Positions 1 to 8,890 of a DNA stretch of 64,000 bases are shown piece by piece. The stretch covers positions 222,848 to 286,847 of the forward strand of contig JAUIFE010000004.1 in NCBI GenBank assembly GCA_030429565.1, in the 5' to 3' direction. The translations under genes were made by a program, and so were the position numbers. The notes under the pieces are model-generated. The model was not told where the DNA came from. It saw only the letters and a list, made by a program, of their open reading frames with translations, and did not search any database. The stretch is from Holophagae bacterium (GTDB lineage Bacteria; Acidobacteriota; Holophagae; Acanthopleuribacterales; Acanthopleuribacteraceae). Position 1 is the first letter of the stretch; each line of letters starts with the position of its first letter.

Positions 1-52
1 CACCGGAAACAACGGCCAGAGCCTGAAGCCTTTGCGCGCGGTTGGTATTCAT
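1..52 (-). CDS. N-terminal fragment of an unidentified protein (continues past the window start)
   Basis: A minus-strand ATG at 52 is preceded by a purine-rich SD-like stretch (GAGAGGGA) a few bases upstream. It reads 17 residues (MNTNRAQRLQALAVVSG) to the window edge. The start, with Arg followed by a run of Ala/Val/Leu, could be the beginning of a signal peptide, but 17 residues are too few to say. No family can be assigned. It is separated from the sigma-factor operon by a terminator, so it should be its own transcription unit. Confidence 0.5.
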   Translation of the reverse strand, partial: MNTNRAQRLQALAVVSG

Positions 53-222
53 GGGAGTCCCTCTCTTTAATGTAGTTAGGTTCATCGATGAGATAGACGC
101 GTGGACCGAGGAGCGTTCTGGAAACCCGTCTCGTCGGCCGCTGTTACACCACCCAACAGTGTATCACGACGCGGTTGGCTCAGCGTCGTGAGACCTGGTC
201 GGTGCCGGCGGGCCAACCGCGT

Positions 223-238
223 GGTCGGCATGCCGACC
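223..238. repeat. 16-bp perfect palindrome upstream of the partial gene
   Basis: GGTCGGCATGCCGACC is a perfect inverted repeat without spacer. It lies about 170 bases upstream of the minus-strand gene starting at 52, in a stretch with no credible coding. It could be a binding site for a dimeric regulator or an incidental GC-rich palindrome. A second, looser inverted repeat (CACGACGC / GCGTCGTG) lies at 165-190. Confidence 0.4.
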
Positions 239-313
239 CGATTGCGCGCCTGGCCGGCGGTGCCTGACGGCTGGACAAGCCGCCTCGCTAACGGGCGTGG
301 TCGATCAACCACG

Positions 314-348
314 AAAAAAAGGCGGTATCGTCGTTGAACGATACCGCC
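314..348 (-). terminator. Rho-independent terminator of the sigma-factor operon
   Basis: An 11-bp perfect stem (GGCGGTATCGT / ACGATACCGCC, 321-331 with 338-348) has a 6-base loop. On the minus strand it is followed at once by seven T residues (314-320). It lies about 30 bases after the stop of the last gene of the sigma/anti-sigma operon, the expected place. Confidence 0.9.
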
Positions 349-378
349 ATAGGGTGGTGGGAAAAAGTCGGTGTGTGA

Positions 379-1047
379 CTAAGGCAAAATCGTGCGCATG
401 TCGCGGTGGTTGTTGGTGCGTTGGATTTTCTCGATCCAGGCGCCGGGAAATTCCGTTTCGTGTTGGCTTATTTCATCCAAATCGCTTTTGGTAACACTCA
501 AGGTGACCAGTTTGCGCGAACCTTGACGGCGGTATTGCAACCCGGCGAAGTACCAAGCCGGTTCGCGCTCTTCAATGATCAGGGTCAGGCGTTCGCTGTT
601 GGGCAGGGCACTCAGATGCCCGCCGATTTTCGGAATGCTGTTGCGCAGGAAGGTTACCAATTCTTCGAAGGCGGCTTCTTTGAGCAGGTCTTCCTGGCGT
701 AATTTCTCGCGCCACAGGCGTTTCTGACGTGTCAACTCTTCGCGGTTGACCGTGATTGGCTGTACCCGCGTCGCCACTGTCAGGTTTTGTTCGCCGCTCG
801 TGGTTGAGCGGGCTTGGCTTTTGTAGCGAACCGGGACGAACAGCAGGACGCCTTGTTCCTCGATGTAATAACCGCGCACCGGATCGCTGCTGAACACCGC
901 AAAAGCGTTGTCTTGTTTGTTGACCTCGCCTTTGATGAAGACCTCGGCGCCGGCGATTTGCTCCCAAATCGTCAGGGTGTTGGGGACTTCGGCGGCGGGC
1001 GGCAACCAAAAATAAGTGAACAGGCAGAGCGTGGGAACCAAAAACAT
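379..1047 (-). CDS. Hypothetical exported protein, third gene of the sigma/anti-sigma operon
   Basis: A 222-residue protein of no family I recognise. The first 20 residues are hydrophobic (FLVPTLCLFTYFWLPPAA), like a signal peptide with a very short n-region, so it is probably periplasmic. The middle (about 120-150) is charged and helical, and the rest is mixed alpha/beta. An SD-like GAGGAAA precedes the ATG, and only two bases separate it from the anti-sigma stop, so it is surely co-transcribed. Its position suggests a periplasmic partner or sensor for the anti-sigma factor, but that is inference from context only. A strong terminator follows. Confidence 0.8.
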   Translation of the reverse strand: MFLVPTLCLFTYFWLPPAAEVPNTLTIWEQIAGAEVFIKGEVNKQDNAFAVFSSDPVRGYYIEEQGVLLFVPVRYKSQARSTTSGEQNLTVATRVQPITVNREELTRQKRLWREKLRQEDLLKEAAFEELVTFLRNSIPKIGGHLSALPNSERLTLIIEEREPAWYFAGLQYRRQGSRKLVTLSVTKSDLDEISQHETEFPGAWIEKIQRTNNHRDMRTILP

Positions 1048-1049
1048 AA

Positions 1050-1652
1050 CTACTTTCCTCGTGTGGCAATGGTGCGCGCTTCTTCAATGAGATCTTCACG
1101 AAGGTCGACCATGTATTCGGCGTTTTGCAACTTAATGCCTTTAATTTGGGCGTTAAGGGCGGTGGAAAATTCGTTTAAGTTGTGTTCGCGTTCTTGGAAA
1201 ACGGCTTCAAAACGCGAATCCATTTGATTCTGTGCAAGTTTGGCATTGAGTTCGATGGCTTCGAGCAAACGGGCTTCCAGCTCATTAATGCGCTCTTCCT
1301 GTTGGACGGAGGCTTGGTTGGTGCCGTTGCCGAGCAAGGAAAACTGAACACTAAAGCCGTCCTGATTGGATTGGAAACCAAAGCCGAGCAGGGAAAGGAC
1401 GAGCATGGCGGCGAGGGGTAGGGCGACCGCGCGACGCAGCCAGGTGCGGCGCCGGAAGTAGGCGTGCGAAATCATGGGGCGCGGCATTTCCGGAATTTCC
1501 GGTTCCGCTGTTTGGGCCATGCTTAACCCGTCGGCAATCAGGCGATAACGTTCGCTGCAGGGCGGGCAGTATTCAAGGTGACGGTCCAGAGCTGGATCGC
1601 GTGGTTCATCCATCAAGACATCAATTAATTGTTCTTCGGAAAGGTGTTTCAC
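1050..1652 (-). CDS. Membrane anti-sigma factor with zinc-finger (ZAS-like) domain
   Basis: A 200-residue protein. The N-terminus carries the anti-sigma zinc signature H25-x3-C29-x2-C32 (HLEYCPPC). A basic stretch is followed by one transmembrane helix at about 77-95 (AVALPLAAMLVLSLLGFGF). The remaining hundred residues are predicted coiled coil with heptad-like Leu/Glu/Gln, presumably periplasmic. The family binds its cognate ECF sigma factor at the membrane and releases it on an envelope signal. Its start overlaps the sigma stop by ATGA, so the two are translationally coupled. The long coiled-coil outer part, rather than a known sensor fold, is unusual. Assignment is sure for the zinc finger and inferred for the signal. 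Confidence 0.85.
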   Translation of the reverse strand: MKHLSEEQLIDVLMDEPRDPALDRHLEYCPPCSERYRLIADGLSMAQTAEPEIPEMPRPMISHAYFRRRTWLRRAVALPLAAMLVLSLLGFGFQSNQDGFSVQFSLLGNGTNQASVQQEERINELEARLLEAIELNAKLAQNQMDSRFEAVFQEREHNLNEFSTALNAQIKGIKLQNAEYMVDLREDLIEEARTIATRGK

Positions 1653-2236
1653 TTTCTTCCCCCTTCAATGACCTGTTTGCGGCGCATGACGCTGCCGAGA
1701 TTGCTTAACGCTTTGTAGAGTCTGCTTTTGACGGTGCTAACCGGTTCGTCGAGAATTTCTGAGATTTGGTCAAACGTGAGGTCTTGGTAGACCTTCATGA
1801 CCACAATCGATTGTTGGTTGGGTGGTAGATCGGCCACGGCACGGCGGACCCAAGCGTGTTCCATTTGGGAGAGGTGCGTGGCTTCTACATTGGCTTCGTC
1901 GCGTTCGTCGGCGACGTCGTAGCCGTATTCTTGGATTTGCTGGAGCGATTGTTCTTTACGGACCTTGAGGCGACGTTTGTGATCAATGCAATCGTTGATG
2001 GCGATGCGGTAAATCCAGCTTGAAAATTTTGATTCACCCTTGAAATTCACTAAGTTTCGGAAAATTTTGAAAAAGATATCTTGGACCAAATCCAGGGCGG
2101 TATCGGTGTCGCGAACATAGCGATAAACCAAGCCGGTAATTTTGGATTCGTAGCGTTTGACCAAAACATCAAAGGCGGCACCTTCGCCCTGTTGGGCGCG
2201 TCTGACCAATTCTATGTCGTCCACGAGGTGTTCCAT
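1649..2236 (-). CDS. ECF-family RNA polymerase sigma factor
   Basis: A 195-residue RpoE-like sigma factor. Region sigma2 (about 20-90) shows the typical core, with DLVQDIFFKIFRN and the region 2.4 stretch FSSWIYRIAINDCIDHKRR. Region sigma4 (about 130-180) has LPPNQQSIVVMKVYQDLTFDQI and the recognition-helix stretch STVKSRLYKAL. It directs RNA polymerase to a stress or envelope regulon when released from the anti-sigma factor encoded just downstream. A purine-rich AAGGGG lies about 10 bases before the ATG. These operons are usually autoregulated, but I could not pick out a convincing ECF-type promoter upstream. Confidence 0.93.
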   Translation of the reverse strand: MEHLVDDIELVRRAQQGEGAAFDVLVKRYESKITGLVYRYVRDTDTALDLVQDIFFKIFRNLVNFKGESKFSSWIYRIAINDCIDHKRRLKVRKEQSLQQIQEYGYDVADERDEANVEATHLSQMEHAWVRRAVADLPPNQQSIVVMKVYQDLTFDQISEILDEPVSTVKSRLYKALSNLGSVMRRKQVIEGGRK

Positions 2237-2854
2237 GACTTCGTTTCCCCTTTCAGCACTCTCAGACGTTGCGCCGCTGCGACTAGTCTAAATTTTTTTT
2301 ATTTTTCAGTACAAGTCGCGCTTGGCCGGCACATCGGTAAAGTTTGCGGTTCTGAGAAAATTGTTGGTCGAGCCGTCTTGAAAGAAACTCACGCGCCGCC
2401 AAAACTGCGGTAAAATAGGGCACCTCTACACCTAAAAATGCGCCACCCTCCGACCATCTGGGCTGCGACAACGCTGTTAACGGTCGCTGACTTTGTTTGC
2501 CGCATCTCTGGATGTTGCGCTCATCGCCAACCTTGGCCGGCGGACGACCTCGGGGTTTCCGTGGCGGGTTCGTGTCGCGTTTTTAGGTACCACCAGGCAT
2601 GACGAGTGGGTGTCCGTGTGACGCGGATCTCGGTTCGTGATGGCCGTCAGGAATGGGAAGCGGCGCCATTGAACCTCAAAAGCGCGAAAAGTTTGGCTTT
2701 TCCAACAGATCTTGAGCCGGGCGGTTTGCACAAGCGGACCGCAACGACGCACGGTGCCGTTTCACAGGATGCGTCATTGTCAGATGAAAACGGTTGCGAA
2801 GCTGTGTTTTGCGCGACAGTTTTCTTGGCGCGGGCGCTTTTGGGATGGCAAGCC
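2237..2854. other. Divergent intergenic region between the sigma factor and the propeller kinase
   Basis: About 620 bases with no convincing gene. The kinase frame stays open upstream to a GTG at 2606, but those 83 residues look like non-coding translation and lack an SD. An AT-rich tract at 2287-2308 lies close to the sigma gene and may be part of its promoter. A -10-like TAAAAT at about 2411-2416 has no good -35 partner. Both flanking promoters must lie here, but neither can be fixed. Confidence 0.5.
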
Positions 2855-5800
2855 ATGCGACCGCTGCTGCGGCCACTTTTGGTCGTGTTGACCTTGGCGC
2901 CGTCGTTGTTAGCCCTCGATCCCAACCTGTCGTTAGGGCGCTACCGCATGCGCGAATGGGGTGCGAATGCGGGCTTGCCGCAACGGACGGTGACCGACCT
3001 GTTGCTGGATACTCAGGGCTTTTTGTGGGTGGCGACCCAAAATGGTTTGGCCCGATTTGACGGGCACGACTTTACCAACTTTTACCTCGATCCCCAGGGC
3101 GATGTACGCGACGTGTTTGAAGACGGATACATGGCCTGCTTGCTGCAAGACAGGCGTGGCACCTTGTGGATTGGTACCCGTTCCAGCGGGTTGGTGCGTT
3201 TTCGCGACGGGGTTTTTGATCGGTTCCGCGAAGCCGACGGCTTGCCCGCCGACTACGTGACCAGTTTGGCCGAGGACGCAGCCGGCCGACTTTGGGTAGG
3301 CACCCCGGCGGGATTGGTGGTTCGCACTGAAGCGGGCTTTGCACCGGCCCCGGCGGGATTGGCCGAAAAACCGGTTCAGCATTTGCTCTACGACAGCCGA
3401 CAGCGTCTGTGGGTTGCCGGCCAAAGCGGGTTATCGGTTTTGGTGGACGGCGCGGTCAACCCGCGCCCCGGCGACGGTTGTTTCCAGGAGCACACCATTC
3501 ACGCCCTTACCCAGCGGCGCAATGGCGAGCTTTGGGTCGGTACCGCTGAAGACGGCTTGTGGGTTGGGTTTGACTCTGGCGAGCAGGCCGTGATGCGCTT
3601 TAGCAAACTCGCGGATCAGCCCGCCGGTCTGGAGGTTCAGGCTTTTTGTGAGGATCGCGACGGCAACTTGTGGTTGGGCACGACCCGACACGGCATCATG
3701 CAATTTTTCGAGGGCACCTTGCGTGGTTTTGAGGGCCCCAAAGCGCTGCGTCACCTGCGCATTATGTCGATGGTCGAGGACCAGGAAGGCGGGTTATGGG
3801 TTGGCACCCGCAACGGTTTCTTTCAGTACTACACGGGTCGATTTTTCAGTATCGGCAAAGATCAGGGGCTGATAGCGTCGCAACTGTGGAGTGTTTGCGA
3901 GGCGCCTGACGGTGTGATTTGGATGGGTAGTGAAGGCGCCGGATTGGTGCGCTGGGACAAAAAAAGTTTTCGCCATTACACCAGGGAACAAGGCATGCCT
4001 GCCGACGCGGTTCTGTCGGTGTGGGTCACCCGCGCCAACGAGGTCTGGGCGGGGACGCGTAAAGGCGTCGCCCATTTGCGCCAGGGTCGCTTGCGAACAC
4101 TGACGCGCGAGGACGGCTTGGCCGGTTCTTATACGCGCGCCATTACCGAGGATAGTCAGGGCCGCATTTGGCTCGGTTCCAAGTCGGGGGTAACCCTTTA
4201 CGACCAGGGTGCCATGGTGTTGTTAACGGAAGAAAACGGGTTGGTGGCCAATGTGGTACGCGCCTTTTTTGAGGACCGTGACGGTGACATGTGGATTGCC
4301 ACCGACCACGGCCTCAGCCGTTACCGCGACGGCCGGTTGACCAATTACACGACCGCCGACGGTTTGATTAACGACTCGGTGCGTGCGCTGCACCAAAGCG
4401 AAGACGGAGCCTTGTGGATCGGCACCTATGGTGGTTTGAGCCGCTATCGCGACGGCCGTTTCAGCGGCATTACCCATCACCAAGGTTTGTTTCAAGACAT
4501 TATCTTTAAGGTGCTTGAGGACGATTACGGCGTTTTGTGGATGACCTCGCACGACGGCTTTTTCAGCGCGCCCATCGCCGAACTCAACGACATCCTCGAC
4601 GGCCGCAAAGAGCGTCTGACCAGCCATATCGGTGCCACCACCAAGGATCGCGACCTGGTTGAGTGCAACGGCGGTTCCAGCCCGTGCGGCTGGAAAGCCG
4701 GCGACGGCACCCTGTTGTTGCCGTCGATGCGCGGCTTGCTGATTCTCGATCCCGGTTACCAAGGCGATCCGGCCTGGATGCCGCCCACTTACATTACCCG
4801 CATTTTGGTCAACGGCCGCACCCAGCCGCGCAACCAACCCCTGACCCTTGCGTCCGGTGTCTCACGACTTGAGTTTCATTTTTCCGGGATCAGTTTCCGC
4901 CAGCCGCAGAACGTGCGTTACCGCGTTATGTTGGAGGGTTACGACAGCGGTTGGGATGAAATCGGCGATCGTCGTTTTCAGTACTATCGCGACTTGCCGC
5001 CGGGCACCTACCGCTTCCGTTTACAGTCGGCGGTGGAAGAGGACCGTTGGCACGAAAGCAACGACGTTCCGCTCGTGACCGTGGTTCCGGCTTGGTACGA
5101 GCGCACCACCTTTTGGGTCGCGGCTGTTTTATTGGTGGTCGTGCTGGTCATTTACGGCCACCGCTACCGCATGGCCCATTTGAAACAACGCGGTCGCCAA
5201 CTGGAAGCGCTGGTGCAGGCGCGCACGGAAGCTTTGGAAAAAGCCAATCACGAGTTGCAGGCCACCCAAGAAAATTTGGTCAAGGCCGCCCATTTAGCGG
5301 GGATGGCTGAAATATCCGCCGACGTCATTCACAACCTGGGCAATGGGCTCAACAGTGTTAACGTGGCCGGCGCCCTCATTAAGGAACACTGCGAAAAGTT
5401 GCCCGTGAGCAAGTTGCTGCGTGTGATTGGCTTGATGGAAGGGAACCGACAAGAACTGGCCGATTTCTTGAGCCACGACGAACGCGGCCGCAAGGTGGTG
5501 CCATTCATCAAAAGCAACCTTTTGGCTTTGGATCGTGGACGCAAGCGCCTGGAAAATGAAGTTGACGGGTTGGTCGAGAAAACGCGCGCGATGAACAAAA
5601 TCATTTTTGCCCAGCAGGCACTTACCGAAAACCGCGACCAATACGAAGATGTCGGGATCATCGATATGGTGGAACAGGTGTTGGTATTGCAGGAAGAATC
5701 GCTGCGGGAACACCATATTCGGTTGGTCACCGACTTTGAGGATCGCCCGACCGTTCGCGTCCACAAGACCAAGTTTCTGCGTGCCATCGGCAACCTGGTT

Positions 5801-6100
5801 AAAAATGCTTGGGAATCAACCATGATGTGCGATCCAGACGAAAAAGAGGTGCGCATTCACACCTTTCAGCCCGATCCGGCTTGGGTTCGTTTGGAAATTA
5901 TCGATAACGGTACCGGTATTCCCGCCGAGGATATTACGCGGGTTTTCCACCAAGGTTACTCTACCAAACCCCACGGCCATGGCTTTAGCTTGCATTACTG
6001 TGGCAATGTCATTTCCGAAATGAAAGGCCGCATTACCGTGCAAAGTCAGGGGGTCGGCAAGGGCGCCACCTTCCGGGTCGATTTACCGGTCGTCGGTTGA
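2855..6100 (+). CDS. Two-component regulator-propeller sensor histidine kinase
   Basis: 1081 residues from the chosen ATG. This start gives a signal peptide (MRPLLRPLLVVLTLAPSLLA), which the longer frame from GTG 2606 buries. The periplasmic part holds about fourteen propeller repeats of the type 'G-x-LWVGT-x-x-GL-x-R' (about 25-600), making two seven-bladed sensor propellers, then a Y_Y_Y domain (about 645-745) and a transmembrane helix (about 752-772). A short coiled coil leads to a variant H-box, VIHNLGNGLNSV with His about 826. The GHKL ATPase domain shows N-box NLVKNAWES, G1 DNGTGIP and G2 GHGFSLHY. It has no receiver of its own, so it must phosphorylate a separate partner. No response-regulator gene is adjacent. 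Confidence 0.92.
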   Translation: MRPLLRPLLVVLTLAPSLLALDPNLSLGRYRMREWGANAGLPQRTVTDLLLDTQGFLWVATQNGLARFDGHDFTNFYLDPQGDVRDVFEDGYMACLLQDRRGTLWIGTRSSGLVRFRDGVFDRFREADGLPADYVTSLAEDAAGRLWVGTPAGLVVRTEAGFAPAPAGLAEKPVQHLLYDSRQRLWVAGQSGLSVLVDGAVNPRPGDGCFQEHTIHALTQRRNGELWVGTAEDGLWVGFDSGEQAVMRFSKLADQPAGLEVQAFCEDRDGNLWLGTTRHGIMQFFEGTLRGFEGPKALRHLRIMSMVEDQEGGLWVGTRNGFFQYYTGRFFSIGKDQGLIASQLWSVCEAPDGVIWMGSEGAGLVRWDKKSFRHYTREQGMPADAVLSVWVTRANEVWAGTRKGVAHLRQGRLRTLTREDGLAGSYTRAITEDSQGRIWLGSKSGVTLYDQGAMVLLTEENGLVANVVRAFFEDRDGDMWIATDHGLSRYRDGRLTNYTTADGLINDSVRALHQSEDGALWIGTYGGLSRYRDGRFSGITHHQGLFQDIIFKVLEDDYGVLWMTSHDGFFSAPIAELNDILDGRKERLTSHIGATTKDRDLVECNGGSSPCGWKAGDGTLLLPSMRGLLILDPGYQGDPAWMPPTYITRILVNGRTQPRNQPLTLASGVSRLEFHFSGISFRQPQNVRYRVMLEGYDSGWDEIGDRRFQYYRDLPPGTYRFRLQSAVEEDRWHESNDVPLVTVVPAWYERTTFWVAAVLLVVVLVIYGHRYRMAHLKQRGRQLEALVQARTEALEKANHELQATQENLVKAAHLAGMAEISADVIHNLGNGLNSVNVAGALIKEHCEKLPVSKLLRVIGLMEGNRQELADFLSHDERGRKVVPFIKSNLLALDRGRKRLENEVDGLVEKTRAMNKIIFAQQALTENRDQYEDVGIIDMVEQVLVLQEESLREHHIRLVTDFEDRPTVRVHKTKFLRAIGNLVKNAWESTMMCDPDEKEVRIHTFQPDPAWVRLEIIDNGTGIPAEDITRVFHQGYSTKPHGHGFSLHYCGNVISEMKGRITVQSQGVGKGATFRVDLPVVG

Positions 6101-6109
6101 GCCGGCCGC

Positions 6110-6134
6110 CGCGGTCGCTAGATAAGTGACCGCG
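6110..6134 (+). terminator. Hairpin after the propeller kinase
   Basis: CGCGGTC (6110-6116) pairs with GACCGCG (6128-6134), and the stem can extend inward past one mismatch. It sits about ten bases after the kinase stop. No T-run follows, so it is a terminator candidate only. Confidence 0.35.
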
Positions 6135-6176
6135 TCTGTCGTAGAATGACGGCAACTCATACGAACGAGGCTAACC

Positions 6177-6974
6177 ATGGAGCAAACGGTTGATCACCGG
6201 GAAGCGGAACAAGCCGCCGCGGCCTTAATGGATCAGGTTCGCAGCGGCGAAGCGTCACCGACGGAGGCGTTGCGAAAAATTCTGGCTCTGGCTGACCGGC
6301 ACCAGTTGGATTTGGCCGACGATCTCGATGTTCAGGGCACCGGTGTGATGAACACCCAGGACTTGCCCCCGATCGACAAAGCGGCTTTTTTGGCGCTGCA
6401 GGGCGAACCCGACGACGGTGAGGCGGCCACGGAGGACGCTGCCCAAGAAGGGGTGGCTCAGGGTGGCGGCACGGGTGCGTATATGCCGGTGGGTCCGCCG
6501 CCAATGCGCGCCGACGCCGTGTTGGGTCAGCTCAACTGGTATGTCCGCGATATTTTGTTTTTACAGTTTCGGCGCATTGACCTGTTCCATCGCGAGGGAG
6601 AAACGTACGAATGGGATGTCCTGGCCGAGCAGGTAGGTTTAGCGGGTCATCGTCGCGAGTTGTTCGACGCCGTCATTCGGTTCCTCGTTAAACACGAAAT
6701 GCTTTCGGTTAGCGAAGGCGCCGGCCTACCGGTTACCGTTCGCGCCCGTACCGATTCCGAATCGGTACGCAAACGTTTGGCCAATTTGAATTTGTACCAT
6801 CGCAAGTTGTTGAACGATTATCCAGAAACGGCGCCGTTATTTCGCGTCTTGCGTGCTTGCATCGAGGGCTTTGGCGATATGTTGCTGCGGCCCAGCGTGA
6901 ACGGCGAACCCGAACCTGTTTCACCGCGTGCGGCAACCTTGCGCATGTTTGCCATGCGTGAGGTCGGCGAATAG
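6177..6974 (+). CDS. Hypothetical protein with a linker and a helical C-terminal domain
   Basis: A 265-residue protein I do not recognise. GAGG stands ahead of the ATG. Residues 1-80 are mostly helical and acidic. Residues about 80-115 are a low-complexity Gly/Ala/Glu/Gln linker, and 120-265 look like a compact helical domain with many conserved-looking aromatics (QLNWYVRDILFLQFRRIDLF). There is no signal peptide or membrane segment, so it is probably cytosolic. The two-part layout with a flexible linker vaguely recalls adaptor or condensin-accessory proteins, but I saw no ScpA/ScpB signature. It sits alone between a kinase hairpin and a convergent terminator. Confidence 0.75.
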   Translation: MEQTVDHREAEQAAAALMDQVRSGEASPTEALRKILALADRHQLDLADDLDVQGTGVMNTQDLPPIDKAAFLALQGEPDDGEAATEDAAQEGVAQGGGTGAYMPVGPPPMRADAVLGQLNWYVRDILFLQFRRIDLFHREGETYEWDVLAEQVGLAGHRRELFDAVIRFLVKHEMLSVSEGAGLPVTVRARTDSESVRKRLANLNLYHRKLLNDYPETAPLFRVLRACIEGFGDMLLRPSVNGEPEPVSPRAATLRMFAMREVGE

Positions 6975-6983
6975 ACGTGAAAC

Positions 6984-7023
6984 GGTGCCGTTGGCGGGGA
7001 GCCAGACTCTCCGCAACGGCACC
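6984..7023. terminator. Convergent hairpin between the hypothetical gene and purE
   Basis: A long imperfect stem, 6984-7000 with 7007-7023. The outer ten pairs (GGTGCCGTTG / CAACGGCACC) are perfect and the inner part pairs with one bulge and one mismatch. It fills the space between two convergent stops. It lacks a long T-run on either side but is well placed as a bidirectional terminator. Confidence 0.6.
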
Positions 7024-7032
7024 TCATTGGTG

Positions 7033-7569
7033 TTACAGGCTGCTGCGAACCGCGCGCCAGCCTTCGCGGTCAACCCGTTCGACCATGGTTTCAACTTTGG
7101 CGGCCAGTGCTTGTTTGTAGGCCGTCATTTTGTCGCGTAGGTCGCTGTCGGCACATCCCAAAATCTGCACCGCCAGCAGGGCTGCGTTGCGTGCGTTGTC
7201 CATGGCGACCGTGGCGACCGGTACACCCGCCGGCATTTGCAGGATGGAGAGAATGGAGTCCCAGCCATCGATGGAGATCGAGGCTTTGACCGGAACGCCG
7301 ATGACGGGTAGCGGTGTCATGGACGCCACCATGCCTGGCAAATGCGCGGCGCCGCCGGCACCGGCGATGATGACGTCGATGCCGCGTGACGCCGCCGATT
7401 CGGCGTATTCAACCAAGCGTTGCGGTGTGCGGTGAGCACTCACAATCGTGAGCTCGTGGGGCACCGCAAATTCTTCCAGGATTTCGGCCGCGTCACCCAT
7501 GACGCGTAAATCCGACTGACTGCCCATAATGATGCCGACCTTGGCCGGCGACGTTGCTTCAGCACTCAT
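7033..7569 (-). CDS. purE: N5-carboxyaminoimidazole ribonucleotide mutase (PurE, class I)
   Basis: 178 residues, the usual length of a bacterial class I PurE. It moves the carboxyl of N5-CAIR to give CAIR in purine synthesis, in the cytosol. The signature elements are in order: GSQSD (16-20) for phosphate binding, SAHRTP with the catalytic His, the Gly-rich [12 protein letters not shown] loop, and PVIGVPV. GAGAGG precedes the ATG. It follows purK by 50 bases on the same strand, so the pair forms a purK-purE operon, with the reverse gene order of E. coli. Confidence 0.97.
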   Translation of the reverse strand: MSAEATSPAKVGIIMGSQSDLRVMGDAAEILEEFAVPHELTIVSAHRTPQRLVEYAESAASRGIDVIIAGAGGAAHLPGMVASMTPLPVIGVPVKASISIDGWDSILSILQMPAGVPVATVAMDNARNAALLAVQILGCADSDLRDKMTAYKQALAAKVETMVERVDREGWRAVRSSL

Positions 7570-7619
7570 GGTTACCTCTCGGAATGGGATCGGAATGGGA
7601 ATCGAAAAGGAAGCTGGGT

Positions 7620-8762
7620 TTATTTACCGTTGACCGTCAACAGATTGCGGATGCGTTCAGCGCGAGCCAAGGCTTCATCGAGCGTTGCGCCAATGATGGT
7701 GATGTGGCCCATCTTGCGGAACGGTCGTGTTTCGGTTTTGCCGTAAATGTGCGGGTAGACGCCTTCCTCGCGCATGATGTCGGTCAGGCCTCGATAAATC
7801 GGTGGGCCGGTATCGGGGCCGCCGAGAATGTTGAGCATGACGGCCGGAAACAAGGCGCGTGGTGAGCCCAAGGGCAAATCGAGAATACCGCGCAGGTGTT
7901 GTTCATGTTGCGAGGTGAAGTGGCTTTCAATCGTGTGGTGGCCGCTGTTGTGAGGACGCGGCGCAATTTCGTTGACGTAGATTTGGTTGCCAGGCGTCAC
8001 GAACATCTCAACCGCGGTAATGCCGGCGAGATCAAAGGTTTCCGCCACTTGTTCGGCAATGTTGCGCGCGCGTTCGGCCAGCTCCGGCGCCAGTGATGAC
8101 GGGCTGTGCAGGTGTTGCACCAGGTTGGCGGTGGGGTGAAAGACCATTTCCACGGCGGGAAAGGCTTGGGTTTCGCCAGACGGCGTGCGTGCAATCAGAA
8201 TGCTGATTTCGCGTTTGTCACCGACGAAATCTTCGATGAGCCCGGGGACATCCGGCACCGCATCAATATCGGCCTGGTTGCGCAAAATGGCAACGCCGCG
8301 GCCGTCATAGCCACCGGTGGCCGCTTTCCAAACCACGGGCAGCGGGCCCAGTTTTTCCAGCATTTCGGCTTTGGTTTCGAAGGTGAAAAACGGCAGCGTT
8401 GGGATCTGGTGGCGGTGGTAAAACGCTTTTTGATGTGCCTTGTTGCCGACGGTGGCGAAGATGTTAGGGGAGGGGCGCACCGGAATGCCCTCTTTTTCCA
8501 ACTGACGCAGCGCATCGATGTTGATGTGTTCAATTTCGCAGGTAACCAGGTTCACCGAACGCCCGAATTCGAGCACGGTTTCGTAGTCCATCAGGTTGCC
8601 CTGCACAAAGCGGTTGGTACGCCCGACGGACGGCGCTTCAGCCGAGGGGTCGAGCACAGCGGTATTGATGTCGAGACGGGCGGTTTCATCCAGCAGCATT
8701 TTGCCGAGCTGGCCGCCGCCGAGGATTCCAAGGGTAAAGGAAGAAGACCAGTATTGGGTCAT
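7620..8762 (-). CDS. purK: N5-carboxyaminoimidazole ribonucleotide synthase (PurK)
   Basis: A 380-residue ATP-grasp enzyme. It makes N5-CAIR from AIR, bicarbonate and ATP, the substrate of the PurE encoded next. The N-terminal dinucleotide-like loop [12 protein letters not shown] (11-22) is diagnostic of PurK. The ATP-grasp core includes [14 protein letters not shown] and the metal-binding [18 protein letters not shown] segment. Length and both motifs are standard, with nothing missing. A TATAAT hexamer on the minus strand lies about 90 bases upstream. Confidence 0.97.
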   Translation of the reverse strand: MTQYWSSSFTLGILGGGQLGKMLLDETARLDINTAVLDPSAEAPSVGRTNRFVQGNLMDYETVLEFGRSVNLVTCEIEHINIDALRQLEKEGIPVRPSPNIFATVGNKAHQKAFYHRHQIPTLPFFTFETKAEMLEKLGPLPVVWKAATGGYDGRGVAILRNQADIDAVPDVPGLIEDFVGDKREISILIARTPSGETQAFPAVEMVFHPTANLVQHLHSPSSLAPELAERARNIAEQVAETFDLAGITAVEMFVTPGNQIYVNEIAPRPHNSGHHTIESHFTSQHEQHLRGILDLPLGSPRALFPAVMLNILGGPDTGPPIYRGLTDIMREEGVYPHIYGKTETRPFRKMGHITIIGATLDEALARAERIRNLLTVNGK

Positions 8763-8853
8763 TGCAAAGCCATCCTAGCGGTAACGGGTTAGCCAAGGAT
8801 CACGCGGTGATTGATGCGACCCGCGCGAACATCCATTTTGACACAAACCCTGC

Positions 8854-8859
8854 ATTATA
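8854..8859 (-). promoter_or_regulatory. Candidate -10 element for purK-purE
   Basis: The minus strand reads a perfect TATAAT here, about 90 bases before the purK start. No matching -35 hexamer is found at 16-18 bases, so the call rests on the -10 alone. The leader between it and purK shows no PurR-type palindrome or purine riboswitch core that I can recognise. Confidence 0.35.
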
Positions 8860-8890
8860 ACCGAAGCGACGCGAAAGGGTCGGTCCCTGG

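Noticed and set aside
2606..2854. N-terminal extension of the propeller kinase from GTG 2606
   Set aside because: No SD, and it would bury the signal peptide that begins at the ATG at 2855.
4223..4837. 204-codon minus-strand frame inside the propeller kinase
   Set aside because: It mirrors the repeat structure of the kinase propellers and carries no independent signal.
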